A DNA stretch of 64,000 bases. It comes from Variovorax paradoxus (GTDB lineage: Bacteria; Pseudomonadota; Gammaproteobacteria; Burkholderiales; Burkholderiaceae_C). Position numbers and translations under genes: made by a program. The notes beneath the pieces were generated by a model. That model ran no database searches, had not been told where the DNA came from, and saw only the letters and a list, made by a program, of their open reading frames with translations. Location: NCBI RefSeq assembly GCF_030815855.1, contig NZ_JAUSXG010000001.1, positions 2,728,001 to 2,792,000 of the forward strand, in the 5' to 3' direction. This document shows, piece by piece, positions 8,848 through 21,008 of the stretch (within the stretch, counting starts at the first letter, position 1; the number at the start of each line of letters is the position of its first letter).

Positions 8848-10553
8848 GCGGACTCTTGCACCGCGGCCCAGCGGCCGGTGACAGCCACCACGCCATCGCA
8901 GCGCACGTCGAAACGCACGCCGCGCCCTGCGCCAGGCTCGGGTTGCAGTTCGATGGAAAGCACGCTGCCGGGGCGCACGGGGGCCAGGAACTTGGCCGCC
9001 GCGAGCGTCGGATGGGCGCCCAGGCGCGCGACCAGCGCCGGTACGCGCTGCACGGCTTCCATGACCTCGGCGAGGAGCAGCGCCCCAGGCAGCAGCGGCT
9101 GGCCCGGGAAGTGGCCGGCGAACGCCGGATGATCGGCGGGCACCGCATGGGCCAGTTGCACCGGCGTGCCGTCTTCCGCGAGCTGCGCGAGCGCGAATTC
9201 GCGCAGCGCCCGCACCGTGAGCTTGCCGGTACCTTCGCGCGGAAAAGCCTTGACCTGCACCACGCGCCGCGGGACGAACACCGGCTCCAGCCGCTGCCGC
9301 AGCGCGGCGACGATTTCGCCGGCCGAAAGCGTGGGTGCCACCACGAAGGCCACGGGGCGAACCACGCCGTCGGCCACTTCGTCGGGGAGCCAGAACGCGC
9401 CGTCCTCGACGCCCGCGATGCTGTTGAGGTGATAGTTCAGGTGCGCGAGCGAACTGCGCCGGCCCGCGACATGAATCAGGTCGTTGGCCCGGCCGAACAG
9501 CCGGAAGCGGCGCGCGTCGAGCAGTTCGAGCACGTCGGCCATCGGCGTGGGCTCGGGCACGAAGTCGCCGCTGAAGATGAAGCGCTCGGGGCCATCGCCG
9601 TCGCCGGGTTCAGCGTGCACGCGGATCTGGCCGAAGTTTTCCCAGACATCGCTCTGCGTGGTGCGCCGGGTGGCAACCTGGCCCGACTCGGTGCTGCCGT
9701 AGATTTCGATCAGCACGCCACCGAGCGACTGTTCGGCCTGGGCCGCGAGCTGCGGCGACAGCGGCGCGGTGGCCGAAAGAATCAGATCGACCGGCGGCAA
9801 CTCGATGCCCGAGAGCAGCAGCGTCTTCAGGTGAAAAGGGGTGGTGACCAGCGCGCGCGGGCGCGGCACCGAAGCCAGCGTCTTCGCGACGTCGGCCGGA
9901 AAGAACGGCCGCCCGCTTTCGAACGAGGCGCCGCCCAGCATGGCCAGCAGCACCGACGATTCGAGTCCGTAGCTGTGCTGCACCGGCACGGTCGCGACCA
10001 GCGTCAGGCCCGCCAGCGAGGGCCGGCCGAGCAGGCTGGAGAGCCGCTCCACCGCCACCGCGACGTCGCCGACCAGCGTGTCCCACCGCTTGGCGTGCGG
10101 CTGGGGCACGCCGGTCGAGCCGGAAGTCAGCAAGCTCACCGCGTGCATGCCGCCGTCAACCGCCGGCACATCGAGGCCGGCGCCGCCTTCGGGGCTGGAG
10201 CGGTCTTCGATCAGCACGCGCGGCATGCCCGGAGTGGCCAGCGCGGCGTCGTCGGTCAGCGCAAACAGGCCGGGGCTCCCGTCGTCGAGCAGGCGCGCGA
10301 GCGTGTCGGGCCGTGCGTCGGGCGGCAGCAGGCTCGCGTGGCCGCGCACCAGCGCGGCGGCCAGGCTGACCGCGAAGGCATAGCGGTCGACGCACAGATT
10401 GACGGCTTTCCCCTCCGCCGGCAGCACCGGGGCGAAGCGGGCCACGTCGGCGAGGAACTGGTGCGTGCTCACCGGCATGCCGGCGCGCCAGGCCAGGGGT
10501 GCGTCGAGGTCCCGATCGGCGATCAGCGGCAGCAGGCGGGTTTCAGCAGTCAC
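8844..10553 (-). CDS. AMP-dependent aryl acid:ACP ligase fused to a FabZ-like dehydratase domain
   Basis: A 569-residue two-domain protein. The N-terminal adenylate-forming domain (to about 460) carries the P-loop TSGSTGVP at 143-150, EIYGSTESGQVATR and the FSGDFV/ARNDLI-type region. The last 105 residues form a hotdog domain with HFPGQPLLPG, like FabZ/FabA. The same fusion is known for XanA2-like proteins of xanthomonadin loci. It should activate the hydroxybenzoate starter made by the chorismatase and load it on ACP, while the hotdog domain would dehydrate chain intermediates. Start is GTG at 10553. The stop overlaps the acyltransferase start by four bases. Confidence 0.86.
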   Translation of the reverse strand: MTAETRLLPLIADRDLDAPLAWRAGMPVSTHQFLADVARFAPVLPAEGKAVNLCVDRYAFAVSLAAALVRGHASLLPPDARPDTLARLLDDGSPGLFALTDDAALATPGMPRVLIEDRSSPEGGAGLDVPAVDGGMHAVSLLTSGSTGVPQPHAKRWDTLVGDVAVAVERLSSLLGRPSLAGLTLVATVPVQHSYGLESSVLLAMLGGASFESGRPFFPADVAKTLASVPRPRALVTTPFHLKTLLLSGIELPPVDLILSATAPLSPQLAAQAEQSLGGVLIEIYGSTESGQVATRRTTQSDVWENFGQIRVHAEPGDGDGPERFIFSGDFVPEPTPMADVLELLDARRFRLFGRANDLIHVAGRRSSLAHLNYHLNSIAGVEDGAFWLPDEVADGVVRPVAFVVAPTLSAGEIVAALRQRLEPVFVPRRVVQVKAFPREGTGKLTVRALREFALAQLAEDGTPVQLAHAVPADHPAFAGHFPGQPLLPGALLLAEVMEAVQRVPALVARLGAHPTLAAAKFLAPVRPGSVLSIELQPEPGAGRGVRFDVRCDGVVAVTGRWAAVQESA

Positions 10554-10568
10554 GCGCGGCCACCTGCT

Positions 10569-11213
10569 TCACCGGCCGCCAGTGCCGGGATCGATGGTCG
10601 ACGTGCCCTGGAAGGCACGCACCGCATCGATGAGCCGCGTGCGCTCGAACTCGGGATGCAGCCGATAGCGCACCAGGTGCTCGCCCACGAAAAGCAGCGT
10701 CACCGAGAGCGGCGTCAGCACGTTCGCGAGCAGCGACCAGGCCGAGAAAGGCAGCGTCAGGTACACCACGATCGACGACACCACCACCAGCGCGAAATAC
10801 ACGGTCCAGATGCGGGTGAGCTGCGTGGTGTAGGCCAGCATGTGGCCCTTCAGCGGATGCACGCGCTGGGCAAACTGGGTGATCAGCGGCAGGCCGGGCC
10901 CGCGCAGCGAAGCGCCGAACCAGCCGCACAAGAGGCCATTGATGGCCACATGCTGGAACACATAGAGCCGGTTGGTGTCGCCCGCTTCACCGAGGAAAAC
11001 CAGCGCAAATCCGGCAATGCCGAGCAGCATGGCGGCAACGAAACCCCAGCGGCCGAGCTTGCTGGCGGCAAAACCCATGGCGGCCAGCCAGAGCGGACCG
11101 AGCAAGACCACCACCGCCCACGGCTCGGTGGGGTGGAACAGCATCATCCAGTGAGAGAGGCCGGCATAGGCCACTCCCACCAGCAGCAGGAGCGCCAGTC
11201 GCCATCGAGACAT
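10569..11213 (-). CDS. COG4648-type multispanning membrane protein of pigment cluster
   Basis: A 214-residue protein with about six transmembrane helices and a short cytoplasmic C-terminal tail. The conserved segment YVFQHVAINGLLCGWFGASL and the later VYFALVVVSSIVVYLTLPFSAWSLLANVLTPLS match the COG4648 family. That family is nearly restricted to aryl polyene/xanthomonadin loci and has no proven activity. It lies between the ACP and the starter-ligase gene. I infer a role in membrane assembly or export of the pigment and cannot say more. Confidence 0.78.
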   Translation of the reverse strand: MSRWRLALLLLVGVAYAGLSHWMMLFHPTEPWAVVVLLGPLWLAAMGFAASKLGRWGFVAAMLLGIAGFALVFLGEAGDTNRLYVFQHVAINGLLCGWFGASLRGPGLPLITQFAQRVHPLKGHMLAYTTQLTRIWTVYFALVVVSSIVVYLTLPFSAWSLLANVLTPLSVTLLFVGEHLVRYRLHPEFERTRLIDAVRAFQGTSTIDPGTGGR

Positions 11214-11216
11214 GGA

Positions 11217-11528
11217 TCAGGAAGCGCTGCGGTGCTGGGCGACGTGGGTCGCGAGCGTGCGCAGCGACTGGAAGATCTGTTGGTTGCGCTCGTCGTCCGA
11301 GCGCAGCTGGAAGCCGTAGCGCCGTGACACTTCGAGCGCAACTTCGAGGATGTCGATCGAATCGAGGCCCAGGCCTTCGCCGTACAGCGGATCGTTCGGC
11401 CCGATTTCTTCGGGCTTGACTTCGAGATTGAGCGCGTTCACCAGCAAGACGGCCAACTCTTGTTCAATCGGCGACTGTTCAGGTGAATCGCCAATGGCGG
11501 GGATGGGGGGCTGAGCAGTCGATGACAA
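11217..11528 (-). CDS. Acyl carrier protein of pigment cluster
   Basis: A 103-residue acyl carrier protein. GLDSIDILE contains Ser57, the phosphopantetheine attachment site. An N-terminal Pro/Ser-rich extension of about 18 residues precedes the four-helix domain. It is the first gene of the minus-strand operon, and a strong Shine-Dalgarno AGGAGG stands about nine bases before the ATG. It carries the aryl starter and the growing polyene chain. The length and Ser-Ile (not Ser-Leu) after the Asp match dedicated pigment-pathway ACPs rather than AcpP of fatty acid synthesis. Confidence 0.88.
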   Translation of the reverse strand: MSSTAQPPIPAIGDSPEQSPIEQELAVLLVNALNLEVKPEEIGPNDPLYGEGLGLDSIDILEVALEVSRRYGFQLRSDDERNQQIFQSLRTLATHVAQHRSAS

Positions 11529-11573
11529 AAAAACCTCCTGAAACTTTTTCCGTAACTACCTCGGGGGCCGTGG

Positions 11574-11579
11574 ATTATA
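11574..11579 (-). promoter_or_regulatory. Candidate -10 element of the pigment operon
   Basis: The minus strand reads TATAAT, a perfect sigma-70 -10 hexamer, 46 bases before the ACP start codon in the 101-base divergent gap. No good -35 hexamer sits 16-18 bases upstream, so the promoter may need an activator. This is inference from sequence only. Confidence 0.4.
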
Positions 11580-11629
11580 GGAGGGCGGCTTGATTAGACT
11601 GCCCGCTTCGATACGACCCGGAGCCCTTC

Positions 11630-13138
<1,509 letters not shown>

Positions 13139-13160
13139 CCGCGGCGGCGCGCCGCCAGGC

Positions 13161-13802
13161 TCACCAGCGCAGCAGGCGCGGCCCGAGCACGGCGCCCACG
13201 AGCACCGGCAGCGCAATGCCGCTCACGTACCAGACCGCAAGGAATGGTGCCGTCAGCTCCATGCAGTGTAGCGCGTAGACCGAGGCGCCCACCCCGCCCG
13301 CCAGCGCACCGGCGGCCGCTCCGGCCAACGCAGCCCGCGTGGGCGCCAGGCTCTTCAACGCGAGCAGCGCCGCCGCGAAGACCGGCAGCGCCATGAACCC
13401 GATGCTGAGTGCGCAGATCCGCCACGACTGGCCCATGAGCAGCGGCATGCGCTCCGTGGCCGGTGCGCCGAACCAGGCCATGGCCGCCAGCACCCACACC
13501 ACGAGCACAGGCACGGCAACGCCGATCCACGCGCGCTGCAACTGCACGCCTGGCCGCGCAAGGCGCTGCACCATCACGAAGCCCGCCGCAGCGATGCACA
13601 GCGGAAACAGCACCTTGACCCAGAACATCGGCCAGAACATGGCTTGCACGAGGTCGCGGCGCAATCCGTATTCGGTGAACATGATGGCGAACGACAACGG
13701 CAACCCCGCGAGCAGTGCCAAGGTCAGGCGGCGCCCTGCGGCGCGGCGCGGCGCGGCTGGGGCGCCGGTCGCCAGCATGGCCACGAGATCGTCGGTTTTC
13801 AT
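13161..13802 (-). CDS. nrsF: NrsF-type membrane anti-sigma factor (DUF1109)
   Basis: A 213-residue integral membrane protein. A short cytoplasmic N-terminus ([14 protein letters not shown]) is followed by about six transmembrane helices. This is the DUF1109/NrsF architecture, known from Caulobacter to hold a SigF-type ECF factor at the membrane until stress releases it. A Cys sits in the last loop (ALHCMEL) and another in IAAAGF-proximal helix 2. The start overlaps the stop of the sigma-factor gene by four bases (ATGA), the usual sigma/anti-sigma arrangement. Confidence 0.83.
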   Translation of the reverse strand: MKTDDLVAMLATGAPAAPRRAAGRRLTLALLAGLPLSFAIMFTEYGLRRDLVQAMFWPMFWVKVLFPLCIAAAGFVMVQRLARPGVQLQRAWIGVAVPVLVVWVLAAMAWFGAPATERMPLLMGQSWRICALSIGFMALPVFAAALLALKSLAPTRAALAGAAAGALAGGVGASVYALHCMELTAPFLAVWYVSGIALPVLVGAVLGPRLLRW

Positions 13803-14365
13803 GAGGGCTTGCCTCCCATTCTTGCCGCCAGCGCCTTGAGGCCGCGGTGGATGCCCACCTTCACGGCCGATTCGGACATGCCGGTCAAGCTGGCCGTCTC
13901 GGCCACCGAGAGGCCTTCGAGCTTCACGTGCACGATCGGCAGCCGCTGGCGTTCCGGCAGCGTCTGCAACAGGCCGCCGAGGTCGCGCCGCGCATCGCTG
14001 GCATCGGTGGCCGATTCGGCGAACACGGCGAGGTCGTCGTCCAGCGGGTCATGCAGGGCTTCGCGCACGGACTTCGCACGCAGCAGGTCGATCATCTTGT
14101 AGCGCGCAATGGCATGCACCCAGGCCGTCAGCGGCTGGTCGCTCTGGTAGGTATGGCGCTGGTTGTGCATGGCGAGCAGGCATTCCTGAACGAGGTCTTC
14201 CACTTCATCGGGCCAGCCGAACAGGCGCTTGCCCAGAAAGGCGCGCAGGTGCGCGCTGAGTTTTTGCAGGAATTCGCGATAGGCCGTGGCGTCGCCGTCC
14301 AGCCCGCGCAGGAACAGGCTGCGCAGCGCCGCCTCGGCGTCGCTCATTCGCGTCTTGCTGTCCAT
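13799..14365 (-). CDS. ECF sigma factor, SigF-like
   Basis: An RNA polymerase sigma factor with region 2 ([16 protein letters not shown] to [31 protein letters not shown]) and region 4 ([34 protein letters not shown]). It is partnered with the membrane anti-sigma gene immediately downstream. The longest frame starts at 14380, but a candidate ECF promoter (14371-14396) places its -10 element inside those first codons. I therefore prefer the ATG at 14365, which would sit at or next to the transcript start; the ATG at 14347 is also possible. No start has a Shine-Dalgarno. Autoregulation is inferred from the promoter motif. Confidence 0.82.
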   Translation of the reverse strand: MDSKTRMSDAEAALRSLFLRGLDGDATAYREFLQKLSAHLRAFLGKRLFGWPDEVEDLVQECLLAMHNQRHTYQSDQPLTAWVHAIARYKMIDLLRAKSVREALHDPLDDDLAVFAESATDASDARRDLGGLLQTLPERQRLPIVHVKLEGLSVAETASLTGMSESAVKVGIHRGLKALAARMGGKPS

Positions 14366-14370
14366 TGTGT

Positions 14371-14396
14371 TTCGTGCCATCGGACCGGCTGGTTAC
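14371..14396 (-). promoter_or_regulatory. Candidate SigF-type ECF promoter
   Basis: The minus strand holds GTAACC, exactly 16 bases, then CGAA. As I recall it, this matches the SigF promoter motif described in Caulobacter crescentus (GTAACC-N16-CGAA). It stands directly before the sigma-factor gene, which suggests autoregulation. Confidence 0.5.
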
Positions 14397-14545
14397 AGCG
14401 CGTTCAGAAAAAAGGTTCGCCGGATTGTGCCGCCCCGGCGGTCCCGTCCTGGGCTAAGCTTGTCCGAACCCTTGAAGAAGGAGCGCCTCGTGCCACCTGC
14501 TGCCGCAAGCCTTTTGGTCCGTGAACGGGTTCCGGCCCGTCGCTG

Positions 14546-14971
14546 ATGCCGATGCTGGCCGGGCTGGTTTCGCATCCCTGGGCTTATCCCGCCTTGGAGG
14601 TGGTGCACATCGTCGGCATCGCGCTGCTGTTCGGCGGCCTGCTCGTGTTCGAGTTGCGCATGCTGGGCTTCGCCCACGAGCTTCCGGCACCGAAGCTGGC
14701 GCGCCTGACGCTGCTGCCGGCACTCGTCGGCTTCGGGCTGTGTGCCGCCACAGGCCTCACGATGTTTTCGACGCAGCCCGGCGAACTTCTGGCCAACACC
14801 GCCTTTCGCATCAAGCTGCTGCTGATCGGCCTGGCGGGAGTCAACGCCGTGTGGTTCCATGTGCGCGGCGGCGTCGCCGCGAATGGCGCAGTCCCCAAGC
14901 TGCAATGCCTGCTGTCGCTGGGGTTTTGGCTCGCTGTCATCATCTGCGGGCGTTGGATCGCTTACATCTGA
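14546..14971 (+). CDS. Small membrane protein, DUF6644-like
   Basis: A 141-residue protein with four predicted transmembrane helices. The first, YPALEVVHIVGIALLFGGLLVFELRM, carries a conserved His, as in small CopD/DUF2214-like membrane proteins that may bind haem or copper; this is a family-level resemblance only. It diverges from the sigma factor and is followed 14 bases later by a secreted DUF6152-type protein, so the two likely form an operon. It is a candidate target of the neighbouring ECF factor, though I found no second GTAACC-N16-CGAA on the plus strand of this gap. The ATG at 14546 was chosen for its position at the first helix. Confidence 0.7.
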   Translation: MPMLAGLVSHPWAYPALEVVHIVGIALLFGGLLVFELRMLGFAHELPAPKLARLTLLPALVGFGLCAATGLTMFSTQPGELLANTAFRIKLLLIGLAGVNAVWFHVRGGVAANGAVPKLQCLLSLGFWLAVIICGRWIAYI

Positions 14972-14985
14972 ACAAGGAGGCCGAG

Positions 14986-15453
14986 ATGATGCACAGGCGC
15001 ATGTTCGTTGCCGCTTCGCTGGGCCTGGCCCTGCCGGCGTGGGCTCACCACGGCTGGAGCAGTTTCGACCAGGACCGCCCGCTCTACCTGGAGGGGCGCG
15101 CGACCAAGGTCATGTGGCGCAACCCGCATGGCGAGCTGGAGCTCGAGCTTCCCGAGAACCCGACTTTGCCGTCGGACCTGAAGCAGCGCCCGCTGCCCAA
15201 GCAGAGCACGGCCGTCGACGGCCCAGGGCTGCTGGCCAAGGCCCAGTTGCCGACCCGGCGCGACCGCAAGTGGCTCGTCGAACTGGCGCCGCTCACGCGG
15301 CTGCAGGCCTGGGGCCTCGAGGAGATCAAGCCCGGCACCCCGGTGGCCGCACTGGGTTTCACGTTCACAGGTGAAAAAGGCGAAGCGGTGCTGCGCGCCG
15401 AATACCTGTTCGTCGGCGGCAAGACCTACGGACTGCGCTCCTCGCCGGCTTGA
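14986..15453 (+). CDS. Secreted DUF6152 family protein
   Basis: A 155-residue protein with an N-terminal signal peptide (MFVAASLGLALPAWA). The mature start HHGWSSFDQDRPLYLEG leads into a compact beta-rich domain with a WRNPHGELELELPE segment. This pattern matches the DUF6152 family of periplasmic proteins, whose function is unknown. AAGGAGG at 14974-14980 is a strong ribosome site for the ATG at 14986; a second ATG follows immediately. Co-transcribed with the membrane protein upstream. The paired His at the mature N-terminus could bind metal, but that is speculation. Confidence 0.72.
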   Translation: MMHRRMFVAASLGLALPAWAHHGWSSFDQDRPLYLEGRATKVMWRNPHGELELELPENPTLPSDLKQRPLPKQSTAVDGPGLLAKAQLPTRRDRKWLVELAPLTRLQAWGLEEIKPGTPVAALGFTFTGEKGEAVLRAEYLFVGGKTYGLRSSPA

Positions 15454-15567
15454 ACGGCAACACGGCCGCCGCGGAATCGCCGCGGCCACCGGCGGCAATG
15501 ACGATGTTCGCGCCCTGCTTGCCAGCCGCGCGAGTGATCGGTACATTGCATTTTTTGAGGGCCTTCA

Positions 15568-16889
<1,322 letters not shown>

Positions 16890-16893
<4 letters not shown>

Positions 16894-18302
16894 GCGACAA
16901 CAAGGAACACAGCAACAACTACCTGCCCGCAGACGGGTCGGGCACCCTGCCGGCCGGCAGCGCTGGCGACATCGATCCGGCGACCGAATTCGCGCCCGAC
17001 ACCAGCCGACCGGCGGGCGCCGCTACCCTCTTGCGCACCACCGGCGCCATTCGCGAGCGCGCGGCCGCGCTGCTCGCCCGCGCACGCCGCGGCGAGTCGC
17101 AATGGTTTCGCATCGGCGGCGACGATGCGGCGGACGACGCAGCCCGCACCGTGGCCGAAGTCACGCGCGAGCGCTACCCGTGGGACACCATTCCGTATCA
17201 CAGCCGCTGGCGCCACTTCGAGGCCGGCGGCGTTGACCGGCTGAAACAGCTCGATGCGCTGCTCGGCAAGGGCATCGATGCCCGTCAGCGTGCCCGCGCG
17301 CACATCGACCTGGTGCTGGTGAGCGTGCTGCTCGATGCCGGGGCCGGCCCCGACTGGCACTACACCGAGCCGGCCACGGGCCAGCGCTTCACGCGCTCCG
17401 AAGGCCTGGGCGTGGCGAGTTTCCATGCCTTCACGAGCGGACTCTTTTCGTCCAACCCCGACCATCCGCTGCAAGCCGATGCGGCAGGACTGCGCGGCCT
17501 GGTCACCGACCGGCTCGGCGACGCCTTTCAAGTGAGCGACGTCAATCCGCTGGTAGGCCTTGCCGGCCGCGCCGTGCTGCTGCGCCGCCTGGGCGAAGCG
17601 ATGAGCGAACAACCCGAGACTTTCGGTGACGACGGCCGGCCCGCCGGCATGTTCGACGCATTGGTCGCTCCCTTTGGGGCCGCCGCGCCGCCCACCGCCG
17701 AAATTACCGCGCACCAGATCCTTTCGCTGCTGCTCGAAACGCTTTCCCGCATTTGGCCCGCCGCCAACGCCATTGACAGCATCGCGCTCGACGGCAGCGA
17801 CACCACGGGCGGCATCGGTTCGAGCGACCCGGCACTCGCGCTGGGCGACTGCTGGCGCCACAGCGCGGTGCGCGGGCCGGGCCTTACCAACGGATGGATG
17901 CCGTTCCACAAGCTTTCGCAATGGCTCACTTATTCGCTGCTCGAACCCTTCGAGTGGGCGGGCGTGAAGGTGCGCCAGCTCAATGCGCTCACCGCCCTGC
18001 CCGAATACCGCAACGGCGGCCTCCTGATCGACAGCGGCGTGATCGTGCCGAAGGACCCGGCTTCTCTTTCGCGCGTATGGAAGGCCGGGGACGAGTTCAT
18101 CGTGGAATGGCGTGCGCTCACCGTGGCGCTGCTCGACGAGCTCGCACCGCGCGTGCGCAAGATGCTCGACCGCACCGAGGAAGAATTGCCGCTGGCCTGC
18201 GTGCTCGAGGGCGGCACCTGGGCCGCCGGCCGTGCGCTGGCACAACGCTTGCGTGACGGAGCACCACCGCTCCTGATCGAGAGCGACGGCACCGTCTTTT
18301 AG
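16890..18302 (+). CDS. DUF1688 family protein, Urc4 type
   Basis: A 470-residue protein. A variable N-terminal 40 residues precede the DUF1688 core: [78 protein letters not shown] and the C-terminal [14 protein letters not shown]. This is the family of URC4 from Lachancea kluyveri, required for growth on uracil as nitrogen source; the reaction is not settled. The gene overlaps urc1 by four bases and precedes upp by 34 bases, giving the full URC1-URC4-URC6 set in order. Confidence 0.84.
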
Positions 18303-18336
18303 ACTCCCTGCTTCAGCAACGGTAGAAAAAAATCCA

Positions 18337-18966
<630 letters not shown>

Positions 18967-19042
18967 AGCCGACGCCCTCTGGCGGCGCCCGCTGTCGATG
19001 CGGCCGCAACAAGAAGATTTCCATACCTCGAGGAGAAGCACC

Positions 19043-20044
19043 GTGACAGCACGCCGTCAGTTGATCATTCGTTCCGCCGCCTTGGCCGCCGCGCTTGCGG
19101 CGGGCGCGCCGGGCCTTGCATGGGCGCAGGCCAAGCTCAAGGTGGCGGCGGTGTACACCGTGCCCTTCGAGCAGCAATGGGTGGGCCGCATCCACAAGGC
19201 GCTGAAGGCGGCGGAAGCGCGCGGCGAGATCGAATACAAGGCCACCGAGAACGTCAGCAACGCCGACTACGAGCGCGTGATGCGCGAGTACGCCACCGGC
19301 GGCAACCAGCTGATCCTGGGCGAAGTGTTCGGCGTGGAAGCCGCGGCGCGCAAGGTCGCGAAAGACTTTCCGAAGGTCGCCTTCCTCATGGGCTCGTCGC
19401 TCAAGCCGCAGGCGCCCAACTTCAGCGTGTTCGACAACTACATCCAGGAGCCGGCGTACCTCTCCGGCATGGTGGCCGGCGGCATAACTAAGAGCAATCG
19501 CATCGGCATGGTCGGCGGCTTTCCCATCCCGGAAGTGAACCGGCTCATGAACGCGTTCATGGCGGGCGCGAAGGAAACGAATCCGAAGGTCGAGTTCAGC
19601 GTGAGCTTCATCAACAGCTGGTTCGATCCGCCGAAGGCCAAGGAAGCCGCTTTTGCGATGATCGACAAGGGCGCCGACGTGATGTACGCCGAGCGCTTCG
19701 GCGTCTCGGACGCAGCCAAGGAAAAGGGCAAGCTCGCCATCGGCAACGTGATCGACACGCAGGCGCAATACCCCGACACGGTGGTGGCCTCCGCGCTGTG
19801 GAACTTCGAACCCTCGGCCGACCGCGCCATCAAGCTCGTGAAGGAAGGCAAGTTCGCCGCCGAAGACTACGGCGTCTACTCGACCATGAAGCACAAGGGC
19901 TCCGAACTCGCGCCGCTCGGCACGTTCGAGAAGAAGGTGCCGGCCGACATCGTGGCCAAGGTGAAGGCCAAGCAGGCCGACATCCTGTCGGGCAAGGCGA
20001 CCATCAAGGTCGACGACTCGCAACCGAAATCGACCGCCAAGTGA
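19043..20044 (+). CDS. BMP-family ABC transporter substrate-binding protein (nucleoside type)
   Basis: A 333-residue periplasmic binding protein of the basic membrane protein (PnrA/BmpA) family. The signal peptide starts with ARRQLIIRSAALAAALAAG and ends near AWAQA; the RRxL start is weakly Tat-like. Family segments include PFEQQWVGRIHKAL, VFDNYIQEPAYLSGMVAGGITKSNRIGMVGGFPIPEV and the ligand-proximal NSWFDPPKAKEAA. Known relatives bind purine nucleosides. I chose the GTG at 19043, preceded by AGGAGAAG, over the longer open frame. It heads a transport operon whose ATPase and permeases lie at 21134-24722. Confidence 0.86.
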   Translation: MTARRQLIIRSAALAAALAAGAPGLAWAQAKLKVAAVYTVPFEQQWVGRIHKALKAAEARGEIEYKATENVSNADYERVMREYATGGNQLILGEVFGVEAAARKVAKDFPKVAFLMGSSLKPQAPNFSVFDNYIQEPAYLSGMVAGGITKSNRIGMVGGFPIPEVNRLMNAFMAGAKETNPKVEFSVSFINSWFDPPKAKEAAFAMIDKGADVMYAERFGVSDAAKEKGKLAIGNVIDTQAQYPDTVVASALWNFEPSADRAIKLVKEGKFAAEDYGVYSTMKHKGSELAPLGTFEKKVPADIVAKVKAKQADILSGKATIKVDDSQPKSTAK

Positions 20045-20052
20045 AGGGGCCG

Positions 20053-20997
20053 ATGACGATGCGCTGGCGCTCTCTTCTTGCGGCCGGCTTGCTGGCCCTC
20101 GGCCTGGCGGGTTGCGCCGGTATGTACAAGACCGGCGGTGCCGACATCGGCAGCACGCGCCTGGACGACACGCCGCGCATCGCGGTCGTGTCGGCCTTCG
20201 AGCCCGAGCTCAAGCTGCTGCTCGGGCGCCTGCGGGGGGCCGCCAGGCACAGCCTGAACGGGGTCGAGTTCACCACCGGCACGCTCGAAGGCAAGCCGGT
20301 CGTGCTGTTCCTCTCGGGCATCAGCATGACGAACGCGACCATGAACACGCAGCTGGTGCTCGACCGCTTTCGCATCAGCCACATCGTGTTCAGCGGCATC
20401 GCCGGCGGGGTGAACCCGTCGCTGCACGTGGGCGACGTCACGGTGCCGGCGCAATGGGGCCAGTACCTCGAGGTGCTGATGGCGCGCGAAACCGCGCCGG
20501 CCAAATACAGCGCCCCGCCCTTCATCAAGGACGCGACGCTGCCCAACTTCGGAATGATGTTTCCGCGCCCGGTCGAGGTGCGCTCGGCCGCCAAACCGGC
20601 CATCGAGCGCAAGTTCTGGTTCGAGGCCGATCCGAAGATGCTCGAGGTGGCGCGCAGCATCCGCAGCGTCGACCTGGCGAACTGCAGTGGCGGGAAGTGC
20701 CTCGCCCGCAAGCCCCAGCTCGTCGTCGGCGGCAACGGCGTCTCGGGCCAGGCCTTCATGGACAACAAGGCGTACCGCGAATACACCTTCAAGACCTTCC
20801 AGGCCAACGTGCTCGACATGGAAACCGCGGCCGTGGGCATGGTGGCCTACAGCAACGGCGTGCCGTACATCGCCTTCCGCTCGCTGAGCGATCTCGCGGG
20901 CGGTGGCGAGGGCGAGAACGAGATGGGCACCTTCATGGGCATCGCGGCCGACAACTCGGCCAAGGTCATGCTGGCGTTCCTGGCTGCGTGGAAGTGA
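20053..20997 (+). CDS. Lipoprotein nucleosidase/phosphorylase (MTAN/PNP-UDP family)
   Basis: A 314-residue protein with a lipoprotein signal (LLALGLAGC lipobox, Cys near residue 22) fused to a PNP_UDP_1 domain. Active-site elements resemble methylthioadenosine/adenosylhomocysteine nucleosidase: VVSAFEPEL, SGIAGGVNP with VGDV, VLDMETAA for ribose binding, and RSLSDLAGG with the general-acid Asp. An insertion near residues 160-245 contains a close Cys pair (NCSGGKC) that could form a disulfide. I infer that it cleaves nucleosides outside the cytoplasm, before uptake by the adjacent BMP transporter. The ATG at 20053 was chosen; GTG at 20041 overlapping the previous stop is an alternative. Confidence 0.8.
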   Translation: MTMRWRSLLAAGLLALGLAGCAGMYKTGGADIGSTRLDDTPRIAVVSAFEPELKLLLGRLRGAARHSLNGVEFTTGTLEGKPVVLFLSGISMTNATMNTQLVLDRFRISHIVFSGIAGGVNPSLHVGDVTVPAQWGQYLEVLMARETAPAKYSAPPFIKDATLPNFGMMFPRPVEVRSAAKPAIERKFWFEADPKMLEVARSIRSVDLANCSGGKCLARKPQLVVGGNGVSGQAFMDNKAYREYTFKTFQANVLDMETAAVGMVAYSNGVPYIAFRSLSDLAGGGEGENEMGTFMGIAADNSAKVMLAFLAAWK

Positions 20998-21008
20998 TGC
21001 CGGGCTTA

